NCBI RefSeq assembly: GCF_000215705.1
Contig: NC_015677.1
Span: forward strand, 62,001-126,000
DNA length: 64,000 nucleotides
Reading direction: 5' to 3'
Source of the DNA: Ramlibacter tataouinensis TTB310
GTDB taxonomy: Bacteria > Pseudomonadota > Gammaproteobacteria > Burkholderiales > Burkholderiaceae_C
Shown: one piece after another, positions 25,675 to 33,269 of the stretch
Position numbering within the stretch: the first letter of the stretch is position 1
Layout of the letters: every line of letters starts with the position of its first letter
Position numbers and translations under genes: made by a program
Notes under the pieces: generated by a model
The model's input: the letters and a program-made list of their open reading frames with translations, nothing else
Told to the model about the DNA's origin: nothing
Databases searched by the model: none

Positions 25675-26323
25675 CGTCGTACTCGGAACGGCTGATGCGG
25701 CCGTCGAAGTTGCGGTCCATGGCTTCGAAGCTGCCCGGCCGGATGGCCAGGCGCCACCACTCGCCCTGGGTCAGCTCGCCGTCGCGGTTGGCATCGGCCG
25801 TGATGAAGGAGCGGGCCACCTCGACCGGCGTGTAGGGGCCGGCGCCGGAAGACACGGTCTGCGGGAACGCCGGAATGCCGGGCCCTGCCCCGGCGCCCAG
25901 CACGGCCGTGGGGTTGCCGGCCGAGCCGTCCGGAAAGGGCAGTGGGGGCGTGATCACGACGCCCACGCCGCCCGTGCCGGGCGTGCCGACGGACCCCGGG
26001 CCGGCAAACCCCGGGTCCGCGAACCCGGGCGCGCCGGTGGGCGAGGCCGCGCTGGGGATCACCACCGGCGGCAGGCCGCCCGGGAACGGCGTGGGCGAAG
26101 GCAGGCCGGCCGGGTTGGGCAGGCCGAAGGTGGCGGCGCGGTTGGCCGGCACCGGGTTGGGCGCGGCCTGCACCGAGCGCTGGCCGGAGCGGGCGCCCGC
26201 GGTCTGGGCCTGGACGCCGGTCGTCCACAGGGCGGCCGCGCCCACGGCCAGGAGGGCGACGGCGGCCCAGGGCCAGTGGCGGGACCGCTGCGAGGAAGCG
26301 GACGGCGAGGGACGGGATTTCAT
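25661..26323 (-). CDS. Pro/Gly-rich EF-hand protein (second of three)
   Basis: A 220-residue protein with an N-terminal hydrophobic segment (about residues 16-37), a long low-complexity linker rich in Pro, Gly and Ala (about 40-150), and a C-terminal EF-hand pair: DANRDGELTQGE and DRNFDGRISRSE. The linker looks disordered and could span the periplasm. ATG at 26323 is used; 37 more codons of open frame upstream lack homology-like content. Its 3' end overlaps the next EF-hand gene by 14 bases, which suggests one transcript. Confidence 0.72.
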   Translation of the reverse strand: MKSRPSPSASSQRSRHWPWAAVALLAVGAAALWTTGVQAQTAGARSGQRSVQAAPNPVPANRAATFGLPNPAGLPSPTPFPGGLPPVVIPSAASPTGAPGFADPGFAGPGSVGTPGTGGVGVVITPPLPFPDGSAGNPTAVLGAGAGPGIPAFPQTVSSGAGPYTPVEVARSFITADANRDGELTQGEWWRLAIRPGSFEAMDRNFDGRISRSEYDDGLR

Positions 26324-26444
26324 AGCGGGCTCCTGCTTGCCTGCAGCTTGGCAAACGAGCCGCCGTCCGGCCAGACGGGGCCGGCGGGTGTTGGCGTAGG
26401 ACGCCGAAGACGGTGGCTGCGCGGCATGCCGCACAGCGGCTGGC

Positions 26445-26828
26445 TCAGGAGGCCTGCTGCAGCGCTTCTTCGAACTCGGCGGGCGAGAGCAGGCCGTCGC
26501 GGTTGGTGTCTATGCGTTCGAAATGACGCTGGATGCGGGGGTACACGCCCATTTCAGTGCGGGTGAGGCTGCCGTCGTGGTTGCTGTCGATGTGCCGGAA
26601 CGCCTGCTGCACCTGGCTGCTGCTCAGGCGCATGCGCGGCGCGGGATCCTCGGCGGCTGCCCGGGCCGAAGCCGTGGCCGCGGGTGTGCTGCCTGGCGTC
26701 TGTGCATGCGCGGCCGTGAGAACGAGCGCGGCGCCGACCAGCAGCACCGAGCCCAGGGCCACGTTGCGGGCTTTGGACGAAGGCAGGGGGCCACGCCGGG
26801 CCGTTGTGGAAGAGCTGGTGGGACGCAT
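26445..26828 (-). CDS. small EF-hand protein (first of three)
   Basis: A 127-residue protein with a hydrophobic export segment (about residues 22-42, ending AHAQ), then two EF-hand loops: DSNHDGSLTRTE and DTNRDGLLSPAE. All calcium-ligand positions are acidic or Asn as expected. ATG at 26828 is preferred to one nine codons upstream. It is first in a row of three same-strand EF-hand genes and divergent from the cobalamin adenosyltransferase. It could sense or buffer calcium in the periplasm, but that is inference. Confidence 0.75.
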   Translation of the reverse strand: MRPTSSSTTARRGPLPSSKARNVALGSVLLVGAALVLTAAHAQTPGSTPAATASARAAAEDPAPRMRLSSSQVQQAFRHIDSNHDGSLTRTEMGVYPRIQRHFERIDTNRDGLLSPAEFEEALQQAS

Positions 26829-26958
26829 GCCTGGATTCCACCCCAATCGCACCGGCGGCGGCCAGGACTTTTGCCCGCTGTTGCGGCGGACACATCCCTA
26901 CTCCGCGGGTAACCAGGGTGAAAATCACACTCCGGACTCCCCGAAATAGGAACTTTCC

Positions 26959-27525
26959 ATGGGCAAACGCCTGACGCAGATCGCCACCCGCACCGGCGAC
27001 AACGGCACCACCGGCCTGGGCGACAACACCCGCGTGCCCAAGCACAGCGCCCGGGTGCAGGCCATGGGTGATGTGGATGAACTCAACTCCCACCTCGGTT
27101 TGCTGCTATGTGAGCGCTTGCCACCAAGCGTGAGCGAGCTGCTGGTGGAGGTGCAGCACCAGCTGTTCAACCTGGGCGGCGAGCTGTCCATCCCCGGTTT
27201 CGAGCTGCTCAAGCCCGAGGCAGTGCTGACACTGGACCAGGCGTTGGCCCAGCACAACGCGGCCTTGCCCAAGCTGGAGGAATTCATCCTGCCGGCCGGC
27301 ACCCGCGCCGCCGCCCAGGCGCATGTGTGCCGCACCGTCGCCCGCCGGGCCGAGCGCTCGGTGGTGGCGCTGGGCGCGGCCGAGCCGCTGCGCGACACGC
27401 CGCGCCATTACCTGAACCGCTTGTCCGACCTGATGTTCGTGCTGGCCCGGGTGCTCAACCGCATGGACGGCGGCGACGACGTGTACTGGCGCAGCGAGCG
27501 GATGGCGCGCCAGGTTCCCGAATAA
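26959..27525 (+). CDS. cob(I)yrinic acid a,c-diamide adenosyltransferase, PduO type
   Basis: A 188-residue enzyme that transfers adenosyl from ATP to cob(I)alamin to make coenzyme B12. The N-terminal ATP-binding signature TRTGDNGTTGLGDNTRVPK at residues 8-26 is unmistakable, followed by GDVDELNSHLGLL, and near the C-terminus VCRTVARRAERSV and YLNRLSDLMFVLAR. The length is that of the stand-alone PduO-type family. An AGGAAC sequence precedes the start. It stands alone; no cobalamin-dependent enzyme lies in the window. Confidence 0.95.
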   Translation: MGKRLTQIATRTGDNGTTGLGDNTRVPKHSARVQAMGDVDELNSHLGLLLCERLPPSVSELLVEVQHQLFNLGGELSIPGFELLKPEAVLTLDQALAQHNAALPKLEEFILPAGTRAAAQAHVCRTVARRAERSVVALGAAEPLRDTPRHYLNRLSDLMFVLARVLNRMDGGDDVYWRSERMARQVPE

Positions 27526-27555
27526 GCGCCGGACCGGCCGGCGGCGCCGGCGGCC

Positions 27556-28206
27556 CTAGCGCGCGGCGCCGGCGCGCCCCAGGGCCGCCCATTCGTCGAC
27601 CCGCACCCGCGCCACCACGGCCCAGCCGGTGCCCTGCGGCCGCAGCACCGCCGCCTCGCCCTCGGCCAGGTGGGGCGGTCCGGCGATGGCGCGGAACGGC
27701 GTGCCATGCCCCACCACCCAGCGGTTGCCTGCGGTTGACACCGGCGCGGCCAGCAGCCGCTTGAGGCCGGGGTAGTCGCCCTCCTGACCTTCGCGGATCT
27801 CGTTGCGCGGCTCGGCCTGGCCGAACATCAGCCGCGCGGTGTCCTGCGTGCGGCAATAGGGGCTGGCCAGCACCTCGGCCACCGGCAGGCGCAGCGCGCG
27901 GATGTGCCGGCCGACGGCGCGGGCGTCGAAGCGGCCCTGTTCGGACAGCAGCCGCTGGTTGGCGCAGTCGGCATAGCCCGTCATGCCGCTGTCGCCACGC
28001 GAGAAGTCGGTGGCCGTGTGGCGGAAGTAGATGACGTGGCCGCCCCGGCGCAGCGCGGCGGCGAGGGCCGGCCCCGACAGCGCCTGGCCCGCGTCGGGCG
28101 CCGACGAGGTGGCGGAGGCGATGGTGCCGGAGGGCGGGGTCTGCGCGGCCGCGGCAGCGCTTGCGGCCACCAGGGCCGCGGCCAGCAATGCAAGAACAGG
28201 TTTCAT
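27556..28206 (-). CDS. periplasmic histidine phosphatase family protein
   Basis: A 216-residue protein with a signal peptide (about residues 1-21, Ala-rich, ending AAAQ). The phosphatase signature appears as YFRHTATDFS, with the nucleophilic His but Thr in place of the usual Gly after it. A second conserved part is ASPYCRTQDTARL and the late His is in VVGHGTPFRAI. Such exported members of the branch are poorly characterised phosphatases. It converges on the adenosyltransferase and lies downstream of the thioesterase gene on the same strand. Confidence 0.85.
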   Translation of the reverse strand: MKPVLALLAAALVAASAAAAAQTPPSGTIASATSSAPDAGQALSGPALAAALRRGGHVIYFRHTATDFSRGDSGMTGYADCANQRLLSEQGRFDARAVGRHIRALRLPVAEVLASPYCRTQDTARLMFGQAEPRNEIREGQEGDYPGLKRLLAAPVSTAGNRWVVGHGTPFRAIAGPPHLAEGEAAVLRPQGTGWAVVARVRVDEWAALGRAGAAR

Positions 28207-28247
28207 GCCGCTCTGATCCGCCGGCGGCCCGGCGGTTCGCGTGTCAC

Positions 28248-28676
28248 TCAGGCCTTGCGCGACAGCACGGCCATGGTCAGCCGTGACACGCAGGTGGGCT
28301 GGCCGGCCTCGTTGCTCAGGTCGATCTGCCAGACCTGGGTGGTGCGGCCGATGTGCACCGGCCGGGTGATGCCGTACACCCAGCCCTCCATCGCCCCGCG
28401 CAGGTGGTTGGCATTGATGTCCAGCCCCACCGCGCGGCAGCCCTCCGGGCAGGAATAGGCCGCGCCGCAGGAGCCCAGCGTCTCGGCCAGCACCACGGAG
28501 ATGCCGCCGTGCAGCAGGCCGTAGGGCTGGCGGGTGCGCGCATCCACCGGCACCCGGCCGCGGATGAAGTCGTCACCGACCTCCAGGAACTCGATGCCCA
28601 GGTGCTGCACCGCCGTGCCCTGGTGCATGTCGGCCAGGAGCTGCGGCGAGATGGGGCGGGTCCAGATGGCGGGCAT
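28248..28676 (-). CDS. hotdog-fold acyl-CoA thioesterase (YdiI/EntH type)
   Basis: A 142-residue thioesterase. The catalytic region YGLLHGGISVVLAETLGS, with its conserved Glu, and the CoA-loop region VGLDINANHLRGAMEG are those of the 4-hydroxybenzoyl-CoA/YdiI (MenI) group that hydrolyses aryl- or acyl-CoA. It is cytosolic and likely tetrameric. It lies 21 bases downstream of the NCS2 permease stop on the same strand and so may be cotranscribed with it. Confidence 0.92.
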   Translation of the reverse strand: MPAIWTRPISPQLLADMHQGTAVQHLGIEFLEVGDDFIRGRVPVDARTRQPYGLLHGGISVVLAETLGSCGAAYSCPEGCRAVGLDINANHLRGAMEGWVYGITRPVHIGRTTQVWQIDLSNEAGQPTCVSRLTMAVLSRKA

Positions 28677-28697
28677 GGGCCGATGCTACCCGCGCTT

Positions 28698-30026
28698 TCA
28701 GCGCACCGGGGCGTCGCCGGCCATCGCCGTTTCGCGGCCCGGCCGGGCCCGGCCCAGCAGCGCCCACAGCAGGATGGCGCCGAAGGTCGCGGTGCCGATG
28801 CCGCCCAGCGCGAAGCCGCCGAACCGCAGCGTGAAGTCGCCGGTGCCCAGCACCAGGGTGATGGCGGCCACCAGGAGGTTGCGGTTGTCGGAGAAGTCCA
28901 CCCGGTTGTCCACCCAGATCTTGGCGCCGGCCACGGCGATCAGGCCGAAGACCACGATGGACACGCCCCCCATCACCGGCAGCGGGATGGCCTGGATCAC
29001 GGCGCCGAACTTAGGCGAGAAACCCAGCACCACGGCGATCACCGCCGCCACCACGAAGATGGCGGTGGAGTAGATCTTGGTGGCGGCCATCACGCCGATG
29101 TTCTCGGCGTAGGTGGTCACGCCGGTGCCGCCCGCCGCGCCGCTGACCATGGTGGCGATGCCGTCGCCGATGAAGGCGCGGCCCATGTACGGGTCGAGGT
29201 TGCGGCTGGTCATGGCGGTCACCGCCTTGATGTGGCCCAGGTTCTCCGCCACCAGGATGATGGCCACCGGCGCGATCAGCAGCATGGCCGCGCCGCTGAA
29301 CACCGGCGCGGTGAAGGCCGGCGCGCCGAACCAGGGCGCGGCCGCGATGCCCGATAGGGCGATGGGCTTGCCCAGGCCCAGGCCGTTGGTCAGCAGGGCG
29401 TAGATGAGCGAGGCGACGATCAGGCCCACCAGGATCAGCAGGCGCTGCACCATGCCGCGCGTGAAGACGGCCACCAGCGCCACGCTGACGAAGGTCACGG
29501 CCTGCATCCAGGCGTCGAAGTTGTTCGCCGCCATGTTCTTGATGGGGATGCCGGCCAGGTTGAGGCCGATCACGGCCACCACGGCGCCGGTGACCACCGG
29601 CGGCATGAAGCGCTCGATCCAGCCGGTGCCCACCGCCTGCACCACCGCGCCGATGAGCGCGTACAGCAGGCCGCAGGCGATGATGCCGCCCAGGGCCACG
29701 GCGATGTTGAGGTTGGGCCCCTTGCCGGCATAGGACGTGGCGGCGATCACCACGCCGATGAAGGCGAAGCTCGAGCCCAGGTAGCTGGGCACCTTGCCGC
29801 CGGTGACCAGGAAGAAGATCAGGGTGCCCACGCCGCTCATCAGGATGGCGATGTTGGGGTCGAAGCCCATGAGCAGCGGCGCCAGCACCGTGGCGCCGAA
29901 CATCGCGATCACATGCTGCACGCCCATGGCCGCGGTCTGCGGCCAGGGCAGGCGCTCGTCGGGGCCGATCACGCCGCCCTGCCGCAGCACCGATGCGGGC
30001 TTCTCGGCCCAGCTGAACATTCCCAT
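28698..30026 (-). CDS. NCS2 family nucleobase permease (uracil/xanthine type)
   Basis: A 442-residue inner-membrane transporter with about 14 segments. The family block LILVAENLGHIKAV (substrate-binding Glu in helix 8) and GAAGGTGVTTYAENIGV identify the uracil-xanthine permease family, and its sequence resembles UraA/RutG more than the purine transporters. It would import uracil or a similar nucleobase with protons. The ATG at 30026 starts MGMFSWAEKP. No pyrimidine catabolic gene is adjacent. Confidence 0.92.
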   Translation of the reverse strand: MGMFSWAEKPASVLRQGGVIGPDERLPWPQTAAMGVQHVIAMFGATVLAPLLMGFDPNIAILMSGVGTLIFFLVTGGKVPSYLGSSFAFIGVVIAATSYAGKGPNLNIAVALGGIIACGLLYALIGAVVQAVGTGWIERFMPPVVTGAVVAVIGLNLAGIPIKNMAANNFDAWMQAVTFVSVALVAVFTRGMVQRLLILVGLIVASLIYALLTNGLGLGKPIALSGIAAAPWFGAPAFTAPVFSGAAMLLIAPVAIILVAENLGHIKAVTAMTSRNLDPYMGRAFIGDGIATMVSGAAGGTGVTTYAENIGVMAATKIYSTAIFVVAAVIAVVLGFSPKFGAVIQAIPLPVMGGVSIVVFGLIAVAGAKIWVDNRVDFSDNRNLLVAAITLVLGTGDFTLRFGGFALGGIGTATFGAILLWALLGRARPGRETAMAGDAPVR

Positions 30027-30106
30027 TCCTCGCTCCTTGAAAGTGGAGCGATGCTAGGAGCAATGGCCCGGCCACGCAAGGCGCGGCACGGCGCGGTGCG
30101 CGGCGA

Positions 30107-30994
30107 TCAGGCCGGGAACACGAGCGAGCGGTGGGCGGCGGTGCCGGCCATCGCGCCGTCGCCCACGGCGAGGGCCACGCTGCCGGCGCCGCGCGCCATG
30201 TCGCCGCAGGCGAACACGCCGGCCACCGTGGTCGCCTTCTGCGCGTCGGTCTTCACGAACGGGCCCAGCGGTCCGTCCTCGAACGCGCATCCGAGCTGCC
30301 GCGCCAATGGGCTGGCCGGTTCGGTGCGGCTGGCGGTGAACAGGCCCGCGAGCTCGACCTCGCGCCCGTCGTCCAGTACCACCGTGGCTTCACCCGCCAG
30401 GGCGCGCACCGGGGTGGGTTCGATGCGCACGCCGCGCGCGGCCAGTTCCTGCCGCTGCGCCTCGTCCGGGCTGGCCGCGCCGTTGAGGAAGAAGGTCACG
30501 CTGCCCCACTCGGGCAGCAGCAGGGCCTGGTGCACCGACATCGGCCCCGTGGCCAGCACGCCGATGCGGCCTCCGTCCAGCTCGTAGCCATGGCAGTAGG
30601 GGCAGTGGAAGACGCTGCGTCCCCAGCGCTCGCGCAGGCCCGGCACGGCCGGCAGATGGTCGACCACGCCGCTGGCCAGCACCAGCCGCTGTGCGCGCAG
30701 CCAGTGCCCGCCGGAGGTGCGCAGCGCGAAGGCGTCGCCCTCGCGCTCGGCGGCTTCCACCACGTCGTCGAGCCACAGCACCGTCGAATAGCGCAGCAGT
30801 TGCTGTTTGGCCGTGGCCACCATTTCGGACGGCGCCGCGCCGTCCTGGCCGAAGAAGTTGTATGAATGGTCGGCAAAGCGGTTGCGCCGCACGCCGCCAT
30901 CGACCACGGCGACGCGCCGGCGGGCGCGTGCCAGGGGCAGGGCGGCGGACAGGCCTGCGAAGCTGCCGCCGACGATGACTGCGTCATAAGCCAT
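30107..30994 (-). CDS. thioredoxin-reductase-like FAD/NAD(P) oxidoreductase
   Basis: A 295-residue flavoprotein with the fold of thioredoxin reductase. The FAD motif is [17 protein letters not shown] near residue 9, the redox dithiol is CPYC in [11 protein letters not shown] near residues 133-136, and the C-terminal FAD loop is [14 protein letters not shown]. It could reduce a disulfide protein or a small thiol. It overlaps the end of the Rrf2 regulator gene by 11 bases; the pair forms an operon under a strong palindrome. The electron acceptor is unknown. Confidence 0.9.
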   Translation of the reverse strand: MAYDAVIVGGSFAGLSAALPLARARRRVAVVDGGVRRNRFADHSYNFFGQDGAAPSEMVATAKQQLLRYSTVLWLDDVVEAAEREGDAFALRTSGGHWLRAQRLVLASGVVDHLPAVPGLRERWGRSVFHCPYCHGYELDGGRIGVLATGPMSVHQALLLPEWGSVTFFLNGAASPDEAQRQELAARGVRIEPTPVRALAGEATVVLDDGREVELAGLFTASRTEPASPLARQLGCAFEDGPLGPFVKTDAQKATTVAGVFACGDMARGAGSVALAVGDGAMAGTAAHRSLVFPA

Positions 30995-31445
30995 GCGCGT
31001 GTGCCCCCAACGTGTGCCCGCCCTCGACCATGCGGCGGTGGAAGTCGCGCGATAACGCGCCCAGCGTGACGCGGCCCAGACGGTCCAGCAGCAGCGTTTG
31101 GGCCTGGCGGTAGGCATCGTCCAGCGCGGCGTTCACGGCCTGCTCGACCAGGCAGCTCGGGTGCTCCTCGCGGTGGCCCACGGCGAGCAGCTCGGGGGCG
31201 CCGACGGCCTCGTGGATGTCGCGCAGCGTGATGCGCTCCAGCGGACACGACAACACCCAGCCGCCGCCATGGCCCTTGGCCGAGGCGACGAAGCCTGCAT
31301 CGCGCAAGCCGGCCATCAGCCGGCGGATGACCACCGGGTTGGTTTGCATCGCCGCGGCGAGCGACTCGGACGTGGCGGGGCCATCCCTCTCGGCCATGTG
31401 CAGCAGGCAATGCAGAACGCCGGAAAGGCGGCTGTCTCGTTTCAT
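30984..31445 (-). CDS. Rrf2 family transcriptional regulator
   Basis: A 153-residue winged-helix regulator. The DNA-binding part is [29 protein letters not shown], followed by [26 protein letters not shown], the Rrf2 wing signature. It has three Cys (near 13, 67 and 97) that do not form the IscR/NsrR iron-sulfur spacing, so it may be a thiol sensor or ligand-binding member such as YwnA/CymR. Its start codon is inside the long palindrome, which fits autorepression. It controls at least the downstream flavoprotein. Confidence 0.9.
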   Translation of the reverse strand: MKRDSRLSGVLHCLLHMAERDGPATSESLAAAMQTNPVVIRRLMAGLRDAGFVASAKGHGGGWVLSCPLERITLRDIHEAVGAPELLAVGHREEHPSCLVEQAVNAALDDAYRQAQTLLLDRLGRVTLGALSRDFHRRMVEGGHTLGAHAHGL

Positions 31446-31468
31446 GCAACTAGTGTAGTTGCATGAAA
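31440..31468. promoter_or_regulatory. long palindromic operator at the Rrf2 start
   Basis: A perfect inverted repeat with 13-base arms, TTTCATGCAACTA and TAGTTGCATGAAA, separated by GTG. It spans the start codon of the Rrf2 gene (ATG at 31445). Rrf2 proteins bind palindromes of this size as dimers. It is the strongest inverted repeat in the window and is almost certainly the autoregulatory operator. Confidence 0.75.
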
Positions 31469-31514
31469 AAGACCGTGTCCAGCCGATGGTCTTGGATGGG
31501 GCGTCGACCGGCCG

Positions 31515-32399
31515 CTACCCGGCGAACATCGCCACCCGCGCCAGAACGGCCGCATCCTTCAGGATCTTGCGGTGGCCCAGGCCCTGGGTCTCCATCAGCG
31601 CCCCGCTGCGCACCGCGTGCGCGAAGGCCTGGCCGTCGGCGAAGGCGTTGATGCTGTCGCCGCGGTCGTGCACCACCAGGGTGGGCACGCGGATGCGCGG
31701 GCCGACGGCCCGCGGCTCGAACTGCGGCATCAGGATGCCCTCGCGCGCCTCGATGCGCCCCTGCATGGCCGCCCGCACCGCTTCCGACAGGCCGAACACC
31801 TGGGCGAACAACCGCGTGTACTCGTGCGGCGAGGCCGGGGGCGCCAGCAGCACCAGGCGCTGCGCCGCCAGTCCCCGGCTGGCCGCGTACGCCGCGGCGT
31901 TGGCGGCCAGCGAATGCGCCACCACGGCACGCAGCACCTGGCCTTCCTGCTGCAGCCGCGCGGCGGCGTACTCGATGGCGCGCGCGAACTGCGGCAGGTT
32001 GCTGGTGCGCCCGCCGCTGCGGCCGTGCGCCGGCATCTCCAGCAGCACCGGCGACAGTCCCTGCTGCGCCAGGGCCTCGGCCAGCGGCAGCATCTGCGCC
32101 GCGTGTCCGCCCCAGCCGTGCACCAGCAGGGCCACCGGCCCGGGCGGCGCGGACGGCCTGGCGTACAGGGTGAGGGAGGCGTCCTCGAACGGCCAGCGCT
32201 CGATGCGCCAGTCGGCGCCCCAGGCCGTGCGGCGATGCAGCCACTTGGGCGGCAGGGGCGTGGCGAACAGCCGCTGGGCGGCGCGCACGGCCAGCCCGGG
32301 CGCGATCCGCTGGGCGGCGGCCAGCACCAGGCGCGAGGTGCGCAGCAGCGGTCGGGTCCCGTAGTAGGCCGAGGTGGCCTGCAGCGTGGTGCGGGTCAT
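31515..32399 (-). CDS. alpha/beta hydrolase
   Basis: A 294-residue hydrolase. The oxyanion region VALLVHGWGGHAAQM, nucleophile Ser in VVAHSLAANAAAYA, Asp in VVHDRGDSINA and His in GLGHRKIL are in order. The N-terminal 60 residues, including RTSRLVLAAAQRIAPGLAVRAAQRLF, are specific to a group found in Betaproteobacteria. The ATG at 32399 is used. It is preceded by a 37-codon membrane-protein gene 16 bases upstream and by a TetR-type palindrome, so the two form a regulated operon. The substrate is unknown. Confidence 0.88.
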   Translation of the reverse strand: MTRTTLQATSAYYGTRPLLRTSRLVLAAAQRIAPGLAVRAAQRLFATPLPPKWLHRRTAWGADWRIERWPFEDASLTLYARPSAPPGPVALLVHGWGGHAAQMLPLAEALAQQGLSPVLLEMPAHGRSGGRTSNLPQFARAIEYAAARLQQEGQVLRAVVAHSLAANAAAYAASRGLAAQRLVLLAPPASPHEYTRLFAQVFGLSEAVRAAMQGRIEAREGILMPQFEPRAVGPRIRVPTLVVHDRGDSINAFADGQAFAHAVRSGALMETQGLGHRKILKDAAVLARVAMFAG

Positions 32400-32415
32400 G
32401 GTGGGCCTTCCCGCG

Positions 32416-32529
32416 TCAGAAGTACACCATGTCCTCGTTGCAGCGCGGCAGGTCGCGCAGCGAGGCAAGGACGGCGCGCGTGGCGCGCCAGACGCCGTAG
32501 ACGGCGGCGATGGAAAGCAGGGTCAGCAT
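32416..32529 (-). CDS. 37-residue membrane microprotein
   Basis: A short gene read directly from the sequence: it begins MLTLLSIAAVYGVWRATRAV and ends CNEDMVYF. The first 18 residues can form one membrane helix and the remainder is amphipathic and charged. It lies between the palindrome at 32544-32561 and the hydrolase gene on the same strand, with a 16-base gap to the hydrolase. Position and codon use support a real gene, but no function is known. Confidence 0.5.
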   Translation of the reverse strand: MLTLLSIAAVYGVWRATRAVLASLRDLPRCNEDMVYF

Positions 32530-32543
32530 GGCAGCATCCTTTC

Positions 32544-32561
32544 TTCGCACGGTCGTGCGAA
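32544..32561. promoter_or_regulatory. TetR operator upstream of the microprotein-hydrolase operon
   Basis: Inverted repeat TTCGCACG, GT, CGTGCGAA with perfect eight-base arms. It lies 15 bases upstream of the microprotein start and 43 bases after the tetR stop. It shares the core CACG(G/A)TCGTGCGAA with the palindrome on the other side of tetR, so both are probably bound by that regulator. Confidence 0.7.
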
Positions 32562-32603
32562 ACAAGTCGAACACAGGGCAGAGTGGTCATGTCTCCGTAG
32601 GTG

Positions 32604-33206
32604 TCAGGGCAGGTAGCTTTGCAGCAGGCGGCGCCAGCTGGCCTGCGCCCGCTCGGCGGCGCGCGCATCGCGCAGGAAGCGCGTGTCGTGCAGCTGGCCC
32701 ATGATCAGGCTGTAGATCTCGGCCACCAGCTGGTCGGCATCGGTGCCGGGCCGCAGGTGCCCGGCCTCCACCGACTGCAGCACGGTGCGGCGCAGCGCCG
32801 CGCGCCAGCGCGTGACCTCGCCGTGCAGGAAGTCGCGCAGCTCGCCCTCGCGGTCGTCCAGCTCGAAGGCGCCGGCGGTGAAAATGCAGCCGGTGTGGCC
32901 CTCGATGTCGCGGGTGCGCACGATCCAGCGCCGCATGATCTCGTCGAGCCGGGGCAGGCCCTTGGGCTGCTGCATCGCGGGCACGAACACGTCGGCCAGG
33001 AAGCGCCGGCCGAACTCCTCGATCACCGCCTTCTGCAGTGCCTCGCGCGAGCCCACGCGCGAGAACACGCCGCTCTTTGACAGGCCGACGCGGTCGGCCA
33101 CGGCCTGCAGGGTGATGGCCTCCAGCCCCTCGGCGCCGGCTAGGTCCAGCGCCGCGCCGACGATGGCGGCGCGGGTCAGCTCGGCTTTCTGGGTCTTGGC
33201 GTCCAT
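32604..33206 (-). CDS. TetR family regulator
   Basis: A 200-residue TetR repressor. The helix-turn-helix is EAITLQAVADRVGLSKSGVF in the first 50 residues, and the C-terminal part with HTGCIFTAGAFELDD matches the YxaF/LmrA-type ligand-binding domain. The start at 33206 gives MDAKTQKAELTR. Palindromes sharing one core sequence lie on both sides, one before the hydrolase operon and one between tetR and the acyl-CoA ligase. It probably represses itself and both neighbours. The inducer is not known. Confidence 0.9.
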   Translation of the reverse strand: MDAKTQKAELTRAAIVGAALDLAGAEGLEAITLQAVADRVGLSKSGVFSRVGSREALQKAVIEEFGRRFLADVFVPAMQQPKGLPRLDEIMRRWIVRTRDIEGHTGCIFTAGAFELDDREGELRDFLHGEVTRWRAALRRTVLQSVEAGHLRPGTDADQLVAEIYSLIMGQLHDTRFLRDARAAERAQASWRRLLQSYLP

Positions 33207-33218
33207 CGGTTCAATATA

Positions 33219-33236
33219 GCACGATCGTGCGAAACG
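33219..33236. promoter_or_regulatory. TetR operator between tetR and the CoA ligase
   Basis: The perfect 12-base palindrome GCACGATCGTGC (33219-33230) continues on the right as GAAACG, giving a core of CACGATCGTGCGAA that matches the palindrome at 32544. It sits 13 bases before the tetR start and 40 before the ligase start, so binding could shut both divergent promoters. Confidence 0.7.
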
Positions 33237-33269
33237 ACAAGCCGCACGGGCGCTGCTACGCTCGTGCGC

